Source: Actinomadura chibensis NBRC 106107
GTDB lineage: Bacteria > Actinomycetota > Actinomycetes > Streptosporangiales > Streptosporangiaceae
Direction: 5' to 3'
Assembly: GCF_001552135.1 (NCBI RefSeq)
Contig: NZ_BCQP01000028.1
Location: 62,001-126,000 of the forward strand
Length of the DNA: 64,000 nucleotides
In this document: positions 51,483 through 60,020 of the stretch, in pieces
Numbering within the stretch: position 1 is the stretch's first letter
Layout of the letters: the number at the start of each line of letters is the position of its first letter
Notes under the pieces: model-generated
Told to the model about the DNA's origin: nothing
Seen by the model: the letters and a program-made list of their open reading frames with translations, nothing else
Database searches by the model: none
Position numbers and translations under genes: made by a program

Positions 51483-51923
51483 GTGGTGTGCATACATACA
51501 GTGATATTCGTGAGTCGTTGCAGTCCCGGCTCAGGGACGGATGGGGAACCAATCGCAGGAGGGCAAGCAGGATGCGCAGGATCATCCTCTGATCAGGCCG
51601 CGCGCGGCGCGCTGGTCACCCTGTTCCCCTGCCACGGTGGCGCGAATCAGCGCTGGTCCCAGGACGGCGGGATGCTCCGAAGCGACCTTCCCGGACACAG
51701 GTGCCTGGACCTGCGGAGTGGGCACGTCTGCAACGGCGGCGCGATCAACCTCTACGACTGCAACGGCGCGCGCGGCCAGCAGTGGACCTTCAACGGGAAC
51801 GCGCTGGTGAACGGGATCGAGAACACCTGCCTCACCATCCTTGTCGGGAACCTCAGGGCCGGGACCGCCGTCGTCACCGTCCAGTGCGAAGGCGCCCTCA
51901 GCCAGCAGTGGGAGCTCGCGTGA
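51483..51923 (+). pseudogene. ricin B-type lectin domain, N-terminally truncated
   Basis: The frame encodes most of a beta-trefoil lectin: CHGGANQRW, HRCLDLRSG, NLYDCNGARGQQW, NTCLTI and ALSQQWELA, with the three Q-x-W motifs expected from three repeats. The first repeat is incomplete and there is no signal peptide or partner domain. A short ATG frame in another phase (51571, MRRIIL then stop) looks like the start of a secretion signal, so a deletion may have cut the gene. It overlaps the end of the next pseudogene. Confidence 0.65.
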
Positions 51924-53208
51924 CGTGGGCTTGGGGCGGGCTTTGGTGGTTAGGTCCAGGGGCTTCGATTTCTCCGGCGGCGGTGAGGCCGAAGCGGCGT
52001 AGTCGATCGGCACCTTCGGTGTCGTCGCCCTGCTCCCAGAGTTGCACCAGGTAGGGCACCGCGTTGGGATTTCCGGCGTCGGCGGCCTGCTGGAACAGGC
52101 GCGCGGCATGGCGGTAACGGCCTCGGTCCCTCGCTCGGTGGCCGAGCACGGCAAGGTCGTGCGCGGTCTGGGCGGGGTGGGCGGCGGCGGTCCAGAAGGA
52201 CGCCGGGGGCTGCGGAGGAAGCGTTCGGTGCGGGCGTGCTGTTCGCGGTAGTCGGCCAGCCGGTACAGCGGGCGGGGCGGGTGCGGCTCGCCTGGGCGCG
52301 CGTGGTGCTCGACCAGTGGACCGGGCAGCCGCCGGTGCCAGGCGGTCAGCTCGTCCAGCGCGGCCGGAAACCGGCCGTCGCCGCCGACCCGGTCCCAGTC
52401 GTGGTCATCCAGGTAGCCGGGGGCGGCCGCCTCAAGGAGCGGTTCGGGCCGAAAGGGGCTGTGGCCCGGGCGGCGGGCGTCCATCGCGGTCCACAGCAGC
52501 GCGCGAGCCGCCGGAGTGGTCTCCTGGTAGCGGCGCAGTAGTTCGGGGGGCGCCAGCCAGTTCCTGGGTGATCCGGCCGCCCGGTGCGCGGGTGCTGGCG
52601 CGGCCTCCAGCCGGGAATCGGTGGCGATGGTCGCGGCGTGGGCGGCGAGTTGCGCGGCGGTGAATCCGGGCGGTGCGATGACGTGCTCCGCCTGGTCGAG
52701 CAGGGTCCGCGCGGCACGGTACGGGTCGGGTTCGTCGGGGTGGCCGTGGGCCTCGGTCAAGGTGCGCCGGAAGTCGGGCCACATCGACCCCAGAACCAGT
52801 ACCGGGCCGCGCTTGGGGGCGGCAAGCAGCGCTTGCAGTTCGGCCGCGACCTGTTCTCCGCCCGTGGGCTGCAGGTGGAACTGGGCCTCGTTCAGCTAGA
52901 TCGCCGTCTGCGAAGCGACCCGTCCGGCGCGGACCGCGTCGGCCAGCGCCGCCGGACGCTCGGGCGTGAGCGGGTGCCAGACTCGCCAGTGCGGCAGTCT
53001 GGCGCGGATCGCCTTCCAGCGCGCGCGTGTCTTGCCCGTCGAGGAGTTCGACCATCACCACCATGCGGCTGTCTTGTGCAGCGCCTGCGACGGCCGCCGC
53101 AAACAACCGCCGGACCCCGGCTGGGGCAGGTACACCGGCAGAACCGGCTCCGGGCTTCGGCCCGGACGCGCCCGCCGTGCCCGTAGCGAAGGCCTGGTGC
53201 GCCTCCAA
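51898..53208 (-). pseudogene. NTPase/TPR-type protein remnant, copy 2 (stop and frameshifts)
   Basis: Across frames the reading order is DSRMVVMVELLDGQD, HWRVWHPLTPERP, an in-frame TAG before LNEAQFHLQPTGGEQ (near 52897), then VLVLGSMWPDFRRT, RNWLAPPELLRRYQ, LWTAMDARRPGHS, APGYLDDHDWDRVGGDG and ADYREQHARTERF. A frameshift near 52180 follows, then TPR-like DRGRYRHAARLFQQAADAGNPNA. The pattern suggests a STAND-type NTPase with a repeat sensor. The P-loop is not in this fragment. It shares its C-terminal half with the fragment at 47083. Confidence 0.75.
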
Positions 53209-53392
53209 CCCGGCGCATCCTGCTCGTCCAGTCCATCTTCATCGAGTGGTGGGCTCGGCGAGGGCGGCGCTGCCCGTGTCAGCCTGCGTCAAGACCACAC
53301 AGTGGACGCAGCGACTTCACACGGTGCCGTCGATCGGGCTCTATGCAGAGAACCCCCAGGCCACCTACTCAATGATTCTTCGGGAGGCCCTA

Positions 53393-53590
53393 ATGAGCAG
53401 TGAACGCCGTGACACTGCGGACGACTCCGAACCCGCGCGGGCGGGCGGAGAGGGGCCGTCAGCGGTGTTCACCAGCGTGTTGATCGCGGTCGCCGGGGTT
53501 TACGGCACCACCCGATCGATCCCGGTGACCGTGATCTCCGGGATCTTCGCCCTGCTGATCACGCTGCTGGTCCTGGAGCGGAGACGGTAG
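53393..53590 (+). CDS. small membrane protein
   Basis: This 65-residue protein has a charged N-terminus (1-22) and one long or two short hydrophobic segments (24-36 and 44-60), ending in RRR. GGGAGG six bases before the ATG supports translation. No family recognised. It lies 200 bases upstream of an ECF sigma gene on the same strand; a link is possible but unproved. Confidence 0.55.
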   Translation: MSSERRDTADDSEPARAGGEGPSAVFTSVLIAVAGVYGTTRSIPVTVISGIFALLITLLVLERRR

Positions 53591-53797
53591 CGGACCCTCA
53601 GGTCCGGTGATCGTTTGGGAAAACTGGCGTCTGCCGTTCACGCATCGGCGCCGTCGTGTCTCTACCCATTGGAGAACAGCGGGCCGATCCACGGCGTTTA
53701 CGAGGGAAGACGACGGGGCGAATGACGGGGATCAATGGAGGAAACCGGCCATGAACGAGTCAGTGCAGAATTTCAGTAGATCCAACAAGGAGCCGGA

Positions 53798-54379
53798 GTG
53801 GGCGACACGCACGCCACCCACGGGACGCAGGGCACCAGTGTCTCGGAACAGACCGAGTTCATTACATTCTTTCGCGATCAGTACAGCAAGGTCGTCGGAA
53901 TGATCACGCTTATCGGCGGTGACCGCGCCGAGGCGGAAGACGCCACTCAACAAGCCATGGAGGCCGCTCTTCGGCGTTGGTCGACGATCAATGACCCTCG
54001 CCGGTGGGTGCGCCAGACGGCCAAGAACCACTTCGTCAGGACCCGCGTGCGTGACCGCCGTCATCTGGAGATCGCGATCGAGAAGGGCGCGTTCACCCCG
54101 GCGGTGCAGGACCCTGCCAGAAGCAGTTGGGAGGACGAGCAATGGGTCCACACTCTGTTCAGGGAGCTGACCCCAGCTCAACGAGTGGTCTTCGGGACCA
54201 TTCTGGACGGCCTGACCTGCTCGGAGATCGCGGAACTGCTCGGTAAGACTCGGGCGGCCGTCCGCAAGAACCTCCAGCTCGCGCGCGACCGGTTGCGTGG
54301 CCGGCTCGACCTGATCACGCTGGAGGTCGCTCCCGCTCCCGTTCCCACAGTATCCAGAAGGGAGGCAGGACCCACGTGA
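53798..54379 (+). CDS. ECF-type RNA polymerase sigma factor
   Basis: This 193-residue protein has sigma region 2 (FFRDQYSKVVGMITLIGGDRAEAEDATQQAM as region, residues about 24-54) and region 4 (LTPAQRVVFGTILDGLTCSEIAELLGKTRAAVRKNL as region, about 125-160). The GTG at 53798 follows AAGGAGCCGGA. The stop overlaps the next gene (GTGA), which may encode its regulator. It lies inside the putative island, and its target genes are unknown. An ATG frame 47 bases upstream is judged spurious. Confidence 0.9.
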   Translation: MGDTHATHGTQGTSVSEQTEFITFFRDQYSKVVGMITLIGGDRAEAEDATQQAMEAALRRWSTINDPRRWVRQTAKNHFVRTRVRDRRHLEIAIEKGAFTPAVQDPARSSWEDEQWVHTLFRELTPAQRVVFGTILDGLTCSEIAELLGKTRAAVRKNLQLARDRLRGRLDLITLEVAPAPVPTVSRREAGPT

Positions 54380-54666
54380 CCGATACGCCCACCGGCATCG
54401 ACGAACAGCCTGAGCCCGACCAGACCGCTTCCCGGGTCCTCGGCGAGCAGCTGGAGCGCATCAAGGAACTCACCGATCAGTTCACGCCCGGCTACCTCGA
54501 AGTACGGCTGAGGGAGATCCTCGACCGCGTCGATGCTGGCGACGAAGACCAAGCCGTTGCCCCGCTACCTTGCCGCCTTGATATCCAGGGGCCTTACTTC
54601 CACGCGGGCCAACACATTACCGGCGTCCCCGCAAGAATCGAGTTCGTTCCGGGACCGGCTCACTGA
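54376..54666 (+). CDS. small acidic partner protein of the ECF sigma factor
   Basis: This 96-residue soluble protein has a Glu/Asp-rich helical N-terminus (LGEQLERIKELTDQF, LEVRLREILDRVD) and a short beta-like C-terminus (CRLDIQGPYFHAG). There is no membrane segment or zinc motif, so it is not a typical ZAS anti-sigma factor. Overlap with the sigma stop indicates coupled translation and roughly equal amounts, which would suit a soluble sigma regulator; this is inference. Confidence 0.6.
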   Translation: MTDTPTGIDEQPEPDQTASRVLGEQLERIKELTDQFTPGYLEVRLREILDRVDAGDEDQAVAPLPCRLDIQGPYFHAGQHITGVPARIEFVPGPAH

Positions 54667-54917
54667 TCGACAACGACCAAGAGCCGTGGCACCGGACACC
54701 AGGCTCTTCCCCGCGCGGTCAACAACAACCATCGGCTATGCGTGACATTCGGGGGCCTCTCGTAAGCCGAACTCTCACTGAGAAGGATCGTAAGGTCGGG
54801 CGGCCGCCGGGAGGACTCGACGTCGCGGCGAGCGATTCGTGGATAATGCCGAGCTGACGCAGCCAGACCCGCAGGTCGTCAAGATCAGCAACCAAAACAC
54901 CGGGCGGGCCGGCGCCC

Positions 54918-55328
54918 CTACCAACTGGGTGAGGACCCGCGCTCGGTGTGCTTCGACCCGGCGGCGTGGACGGCGAGCCGAGGACTGCGGCTGGGGTTGG
55001 GTGTGGTCGGGGTGGAGCGGCTGAGCCCGGTCGATGGTCTGTGGGCGGCGGCGCGGCTGATCGGTCCGAGTCTGGCCGCGATGTCGTTGAGGGCGGTGAC
55101 GACGTTGGCGAGCGGGACGCCATGGGCTTCGGCGTCCATGACCGCGACGTTGAAGCCGCGGGTGGCGGCGACGGTGGCGATGTAGGCCATCCCGAGGGTG
55201 GGCAGGGTGTAGTCGTTGACGCGGGGACGGGCGGCGTAGTCGCGCAGTGGCGCGTTGACGAACACCGCGTCCACGGCGCGGGCGTGGTCGTGTTCTTGGA
55301 GCAGGTCAAAGGATGGAGTGTTCTGCAT
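54918..55328 (-). pseudogene. N-terminal fragment of a B12-binding radical SAM protein
   Basis: The frame reads VDAVFVNAPLRDYAARP, then TLPTLGMAYIATVAATRGFNVAVMD and EAHGVP, the start of a cobalamin-binding domain as found in B12-dependent radical SAM enzymes. The match stops after about 95 residues, and the CxxxCxxC cluster domain is missing. Its ATG lies 23 bases inside the end of the glycosylase fragment, so the original genes were overlapping operon partners. Confidence 0.6.
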
Positions 55329-55665
55329 GGCGGGCTCCCCAGGCCAGGACGAATAAGGTGGCCGCGCCGAGCTGCGGGCCGGTCATCGCCCGCCACGGTT
55401 CGGCGAATTCGGGTTCGGTGGTGGGCCAGTCGACGTCGGGGGCCGTGGTGCGAGCCCAGGTGCGGACGGCCAGATCGCTGTGCGGGGAGAGCGTCCAGTC
55501 ATGGGTGAAGTCGGCGACGGCGGCACCGGCGGTCCACGGTCCGATCCGCGGGGCGGTCTGCAGCTCCTCCACCAGGCGTGCCGGGGGTAGTTCCGCCCAC
55601 TTGGTGTGCTGGTCCAGGTAGGCGGTGGCGGCGTTGCGGAGCGCGTCGGCCTTGCCGTGCCTGTG
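55306..55665 (-). pseudogene. C-terminal fragment of an HhH-GPD DNA glycosylase-like protein
   Basis: The frame reads KADALRNAATAYLD, LVEELQTAPRIGPWTAGAAV, HSDLAVRTWAR and AATLFVLAWGARHAEH. The G-P-W-T-A segment after a helix is the helix-hairpin-helix of base-excision glycosylases, and a following aspartate would be the catalytic residue (ADF). The N-terminal half is missing. An operon of glycosylase plus B12 radical SAM protein is suggested by the overlap. Confidence 0.6.
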
Positions 55666-55819
55666 TCGCCTTAACCCTCTTTCGGTTCAGGCGGGCACGG
55701 ACCGGTGGACCGTGCGGGGGAGCCGTGGTGGAGGTTGTACGTTCCTGCGTTCGTCTGAAGGGACGGGCTGCAGCCTCGATACCGCATCGCGGAATGAAGC
55801 CTGCGTCGATTAGGGAAGC

Positions 55820-56150
55820 CCTCGATGTGTCCGCCGATCATGAAGGTCAGCTGGCTGTGCTCGGCGGCGGGGACGTTGCCGGAGACCGGGGCGGTGAGCG
55901 GCGCGCCGCCCCGGGCGGCCACCAGGCGGCGTGGGGTGGCGGGCCGCAGCGTGCTGGTTTCCAGCACGACCGTGTCCTGCGCGAGCCCGGCGGCGAGCCC
56001 GTCGGGGCCGGGGTGGACGGCCTCGGCAGCGTAGTCGTCGGCGAGGGAGACGATGACAATGCCCGCGGTGTGCGCGCTGTGCCGGGCCGTTGCCGCGGTG
56101 GTGGCGTCGGAGGCGAGGTCACGGGCCGGTGGTTCGCCGCAACGGGCAGT
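55820..56150 (-). pseudogene. internal fragment of a 3-hydroxyisobutyrate dehydrogenase-like protein
   Basis: The frame reads AGIVIVSLADDYAAEAV, DTVVLETSTLRPATPRRL, then APLTAPVSGNVPAAEHSQLTFMIGG. This is the end of the NADP domain of beta-hydroxyacid dehydrogenases (S-T-x-x-P, A-P-V-S-G, A-x-x-x-x-L-T-F-M-x-G-G). The G-x-G-x-x-G start and the C-terminal helical domain are gone. Confidence 0.65.
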
Positions 56151-56951
56151 GGAGTCGGGCCTTCCACGCCGGTTCGGCGGTTGACAAGTAACCGGACTTT
56201 TCCTACTGTTTTGGTGGGCTTCGATTTGTCCCTATGATCGCGCGAGGGCTCGCGCCGGCGCCGGGCGCCCAATGAATTGATGTATTCTGCGCGAGCTTTA
56301 CATGCCCATAAGTCGCACAATCTCTTGGTCTACGGTTGCGTGGTCAGCATTAACGCGGCAATTGGACATCTCGCGGTATTGACGCGATCACAGATGGCTT
56401 ATTACCGTTTGCTCATGACTCCGGGCGATTTTCTGGTCGCTCGCCTGCACGTCGACTTCAAGCGGCAGGCGAGCGCGCTCTGTTCACTCCTCGCGTCCTA
56501 ACCGGCGGGACGGCGCTCCCGTTGAGCGTCCGTTGAGCGTCGATGGGTCGGCCGTGCCGCCGCCACCTTTTCCTGGGAGACCGCTCACATCGGAACTCCA
56601 GTTTCCAAGAAACCTTCCATGCGGCTTGCCTAAGTATCGTAGACGTGCGACAAGCCCTCTTTGGTGAGCCGTTCCGTCTCCTGTCTCGTTTATCTTTTGA
56701 GATTTTCGCGCCTGTCAGGCAGGCCCCGGTCGCTGTTCGCGGCGCCCAAGGCACTGCACGGCCCGGACGCGCCGGAAGCCAGGTCACATCGGCACAGTGG
56801 CCACGAGTAGCGCCCGTTTGTCCGCCGACTGGAAACAGAGACGTGAAGAAACCGCGGGCTGCGTGGTCGACAAGGGAGGTGACGCGCCAGGAAATCGCTG
56901 CGAGAACACACGGCGATGGATCCAGAAAGCGCAGGAAGAAAGGGCGTAGGC
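56151..56951. other. non-coding stretch before the sulfatase gene
   Basis: About 800 bases with lower GC than the rest of the window hold no recognisable gene. A short + frame (56277-56501) has no ribosome-binding site or family. An 11-base unit, CGTTGAGCGTC, is repeated in tandem at 56520-56541. The sulfatase promoter should lie at the right end. Confidence 0.5.
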
Positions 56952-58532
56952 ATGAAGTCGTACATGGCACGCCGCCGGAGATCGACGCTCTCGGTGACCC
57001 TGCTGGTGCTCGTCCTGCTCGCGGGCGCCGTCTACGCGGGTCTGAGGATCGAGGGCTCGTCGGCGTTGGCGGCGACGACAACGCAACCCAACATCGTCTT
57101 CATTCTGACAGACGATCTCAACGAAGACGTCTTCGCCAAGGACGCCGGGCTCCAGACGCTCCTGACCAGCCAGGGGACCACATTCGGCAAGCAGTTCGTC
57201 GAGCTTTCCCTCTGCTGCCCGTCCCGAACGTCGACGCTGCGAGGGCAGTGCGCCCACAACACCGGAATCTTCACGAATGATCCGGGCACCGGTGGCGGAT
57301 TCCAGTCCGTGTACAACAAGGGGCTGGAGAATTCGACGATCGCGACCTGGCTCCAGAGCGCCGGGTACCGGACCGCTCTATTCGGCAAGTACCTGAACGG
57401 CTACCCCAACGGGGCGCCGAGCAGCACGTACATCCCACCCGGGTGGACCCGTTGGTTCAGCCCCAACGGCGGAAGCCCCTACTCCGAGTACAACTACGAC
57501 GTCAACGACAGCGGTACTACCGTCCATTACGGCAGCGCACCGTCGGACTACGGGGTCGACGTGATCTCGCGCAAGTTGACCACCTTCATCAAGAACACCA
57601 CCACCAATTATCCGAACAAACCCTTCTTCACCTACGTCGCTCCTTACATCCCCCACGGGCCGGCGACTCCGCCGCCCCGCTACGAGGGCATCTACCCCGG
57701 CGCCAAGGCTCCACGGACTCCCTCGTTCAATGAGGACGACGTGAGCGACAAGCCAGCCTGGATACGGAACAAGGCCAAGCTCACCCAGACACAGATAGAC
57801 AACATCGACGCCCTGTACGAGAAGCGCAGGGAGTCACTTCGATCGGTCACCGACCTTGTCCAGGACACGATCGACACCCTGCGAGCACAGGGCGTGCTCG
57901 ACAACACCTACATCGTCTTCACCTCCGACAACGGTTTCCACCAGGGTCAGCACCGGTTGAACTCCGGCAAGAACACGGCCTACGAGGAAGACCTCAACGT
58001 TCCGCTGGTCATCCGCGGGCCGGGCGTCCCGGCCGGAGCGACCGTCAACGCCTTCACGCTCAATACCGATCTCGCGCCGACCTTCGCCGCGCTGGCCGGG
58101 GTGACGCCGCCCAGCTTCGTCGATGGCCGGTCACTCGTGCCGTTCCTGCAGGGAGTCACGCCGTCGCGGTGGCGTCTGGCTTTGCTGAACGAGCACGCCG
58201 GGCCCAGCACCCTGAACGCGAACACCCAGACCAACCTGTTGGAACCTCAGGACCCCGGTGATGCGCAGGCGCTGGCCACTGGGGGAGCCCCCGTCTACGC
58301 CGGACTCAGAGCCAAACCCAACACGCTCGGCACGCACGGTCCGTTGAACTACGTCGCCTACGACACGGGCGAGCACGAGCTGTACGACCTGTCGGTGGAC
58401 CCCAACCAACTCGACAACTCCTACGGCAGCGCGAGCCCGACGCTCAGGCAACGGCTCGATGCCTGGGTTGCCAGCATGAAGAACGCGTCCGGCCAGGCGT
58501 TGCGTGACGCGGAGGAGAATCCTCCGCAGTAG
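56952..58532 (+). CDS. secreted or membrane-anchored sulfatase
   Basis: This 526-residue protein has an N-terminal signal or anchor (about 10-40). The sulfatase core starts with NIVFILTDDLNED (metal-binding Asp pair, near 47) and the formylglycine signature C-C-P-S-R at 88-92 (Cys88), followed by GKYLNGYP near 140 and FTSDNGFHQGQH near 330 with further metal ligands. It would hydrolyse a sulfate ester outside the cell after Cys is converted by a formylglycine-generating enzyme, whose gene is not in this window. Related to N-acetylglucosamine-6-sulfatases. Ends at a strong hairpin. It is the largest intact gene of the island. Confidence 0.92.
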   Translation: MKSYMARRRRSTLSVTLLVLVLLAGAVYAGLRIEGSSALAATTTQPNIVFILTDDLNEDVFAKDAGLQTLLTSQGTTFGKQFVELSLCCPSRTSTLRGQCAHNTGIFTNDPGTGGGFQSVYNKGLENSTIATWLQSAGYRTALFGKYLNGYPNGAPSSTYIPPGWTRWFSPNGGSPYSEYNYDVNDSGTTVHYGSAPSDYGVDVISRKLTTFIKNTTTNYPNKPFFTYVAPYIPHGPATPPPRYEGIYPGAKAPRTPSFNEDDVSDKPAWIRNKAKLTQTQIDNIDALYEKRRESLRSVTDLVQDTIDTLRAQGVLDNTYIVFTSDNGFHQGQHRLNSGKNTAYEEDLNVPLVIRGPGVPAGATVNAFTLNTDLAPTFAALAGVTPPSFVDGRSLVPFLQGVTPSRWRLALLNEHAGPSTLNANTQTNLLEPQDPGDAQALATGGAPVYAGLRAKPNTLGTHGPLNYVAYDTGEHELYDLSVDPNQLDNSYGSASPTLRQRLDAWVASMKNASGQALRDAEENPPQ

Positions 58533-58553
58533 CGGGCCCTCGTCGGCGATTCG

Positions 58554-58583
58554 GAGGGGACAGGGACACCTCCCTGTCCCCTC
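58554..58583 (+). terminator. hairpin terminator after the sulfatase gene
   Basis: GAGGGGACAGGGA (58554-58566) and its exact complement (58571-58583) form a 13-bp stem with loop CACC, 21 bases after the stop codon. There is no strong T-tract. Confidence 0.85.
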
Positions 58584-58844
58584 TACCGTGGCCAAGCTTG
58601 AGTAGGTCGCGACGGTCGAAGCTTGACCACTCGCAGAAAACCCGGACCAGATTTCAATCAGCGGCCGAGCCGTCACGGACAGCGGGACGGCCACTCCTGA
58701 GGAACCATCAACGGCAAGGTCGCATCAACCACACCTCGCTGTCCTAGGCATCTGGAACACCCAGTCCCGGACGGCCACAACCTCATAGAGGTCGCATGCA
58801 GCGAGTGAAGGCTGACCTGCTGAGCGGGGTCTGACGGTATGCCG
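58584..58844. other. no recognisable gene
   Basis: This stretch lies between the sulfatase terminator and the integrase remnant and has lower GC. No frame with a family pattern was found. Confidence 0.5.
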
Positions 58845-59280
58845 CGCCTTGTCGGGGGCTCCCGGAAGCCGGGGATCCCCATCGGCGTCAGCCGCGGCGA
58901 TCAGGTCGGTGGCTTGGGGGCGGGCGAGGGCGATTCTGCTGGGCTCGCCGGGCTGGCGCGGGCGGCGGACGTGCGCGGCCGGGTTGCGTGGGACGACGTC
59001 CTCGATGAGCCAGTAGGTGGAGAACGAAGAGATCGCAGCCAGGCGGCGGCGCCGGGTCCGGGCGGCGCGCGGCGGGTCGTCGTCGAGTTCGGCGCGGTAG
59101 GCGTCGACGTCGCCGCGGCGGGCGTCGGCGATGTCGATGCCTTAGTCGCGGCACCAGGCGAACCGGCGGCGGACGTCGCGGCGGTAGGCGTCGCGGGTGT
59201 TGGGGCTGGTGTAGGCGCGCAGCCAGATCTCCAACGCGGCCTCGGGGCCGCCAGACCCCGCGATCGCGCCTTGCTTGGTG
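58845..59280 (-). pseudogene. tyrosine integrase remnant beside tRNA-Arg
   Basis: On the minus strand the frame reads LEIWLRAYTSPNTRDAYRRD, VRRRFAWCRD, an in-frame TAA at 59144-59142, then GDVDAYRAELDD, RRLAAISSFSTYWLIEDVV and RNPAAHVRRP. This is the N-terminal SAM-like core-binding domain of XerD-type recombinases (S-x-N-T-x-x-x-Y and the N-P-A segment). The catalytic domain (R-H-R-Y) is absent. It begins next to the tRNA 3' end, the usual place for an integrase gene of an integrated element. It can no longer mobilise the island. Confidence 0.82.
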
Positions 59281-59335
59281 GGCGCCTCCGGCAGGATTCG
59301 AACCTGCGGCACCCGCTTTAGGAGAGCGGTGCTCT
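59266..59335. repeat. right attachment-site repeat, within tRNA-Arg and its 3' flank
   Basis: This stretch matches 46974-47043 at 62 of 70 positions in direct orientation. It comprises the 3' half of tRNA-Arg (59284-59335) and 18 bases beyond the 3' end. With the left copy it bounds about 12.3 kb. Confidence 0.85.
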
Positions 59336-59355
59336 ATCCCCTGAGCTACGGAGGC
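59284..59355 (-). tRNA. tRNA-Arg (anticodon CCT)
   Basis: Reading on the minus strand, GCCTCCG pairs with CGGAGGC in the acceptor stem. GCTC/GAGC form the D stem, CCGCT/AGCGG the anticodon stem with loop CTCCTAA (anticodon CCT), and GCAGG/CCTGC the T stem with TTCGAAT. The length is 72 nt and CCA is not encoded. All stems are fully paired, so the gene looks functional although it is the island's integration site. Confidence 0.97.
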
Positions 59356-59488
59356 GTGTCGTCGCTGCGGCAAGAGCGTAGCGGACGGCACCTACAGGGT
59401 AGGGGACGGGGCGTGCCGGGCGCTCCTTCTTATGGGGCGGCCGGGGGCTCTAGGCCCCGTGGGGGCGGGGTCGGTACGCTTCGGTGCC

Positions 59489-59938
59489 GTGACGGGTCGG
59501 CATCGAGGGCAGCCGAAGGACCGGCCTGCCGCGGACGAGGCGGACGAGGTCGGCGAGCGCTCGTCCCGGGGCAGGCGGATCGGCATCGTGGCCGGGGCCT
59601 TCGTGGTGCCGGTCGTCGTGGCCTCGGTCGTCGCGTTCGGGTTGCGGGACGAGCCGGCGCGGGAGCGGCCGGAGGCGGCGGCGTCCGGGCAGCGGGCGAC
59701 GGCGCCGGCGACGCCCGAGGAGGGGCCGACGTACGGGGAGTACGTGCCGCCCGACGCGGAGCCGCAGGCGGCGACGAAGGCGCCGAAGCGGGCGCCGGTG
59801 CCGGTGACGACGCCGCGGAAGCGGAAACCGGCGCGGCAGCCGCCCGGTACCAGGACGCGGAGGCCGTGTCCGCCCGGCTGGGACGACATCTGGTGGCTGC
59901 ACCGGTGGTGTGAGCGGAACGGTTACCGTGGTCGCTGA
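59489..59938 (+). CDS. small single-pass membrane protein
   Basis: This 149-residue protein has a charged N-terminus (1-35), one hydrophobic segment (about 36-58, IVAGAFVVPVVVASVVAFG), a Pro/Ala/Arg-rich outer region and a Trp-rich end (WDDIWWLHRWC). No known family. GTG 59489 is the likely start; an ATG 19 codons upstream is in frame. It is followed after 82 bases by a cell-wall peptidase gene on the same strand. Confidence 0.65.
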   Translation: MTGRHRGQPKDRPAADEADEVGERSSRGRRIGIVAGAFVVPVVVASVVAFGLRDEPARERPEAAASGQRATAPATPEEGPTYGEYVPPDAEPQAATKAPKRAPVPVTTPRKRKPARQPPGTRTRRPCPPGWDDIWWLHRWCERNGYRGR

Positions 59939-60020
59939 ACCGGTTACGGACGGGTCACCGGAGAACCTGTAGTAGCGTTCTGCCGCTGATCCGCATTCGG
60001 GCATCAGGAGGAAAACCACC

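Noticed and set aside
53751-53903. Small frame starting ATG at 53751 that overlaps the ECF sigma gene
   Set aside because: It runs through the sigma ribosome-binding site and start in another frame and has no protein pattern.
56277-56501. 75-codon frame in the gap before the sulfatase gene
   Set aside because: No ribosome-binding site, no family and codon use unlike real genes of this genome.
59275-59913. Long open frame across tRNA-Arg on the plus strand
   Set aside because: It reads the antisense of a tRNA and a shadow frame of the small membrane protein gene.
59941-60020. Leader of the VanY-like gene as a cell-wall riboswitch (ydaO/yuaA type)
   Set aside because: Only about 80 bases with no recognisable conserved core.
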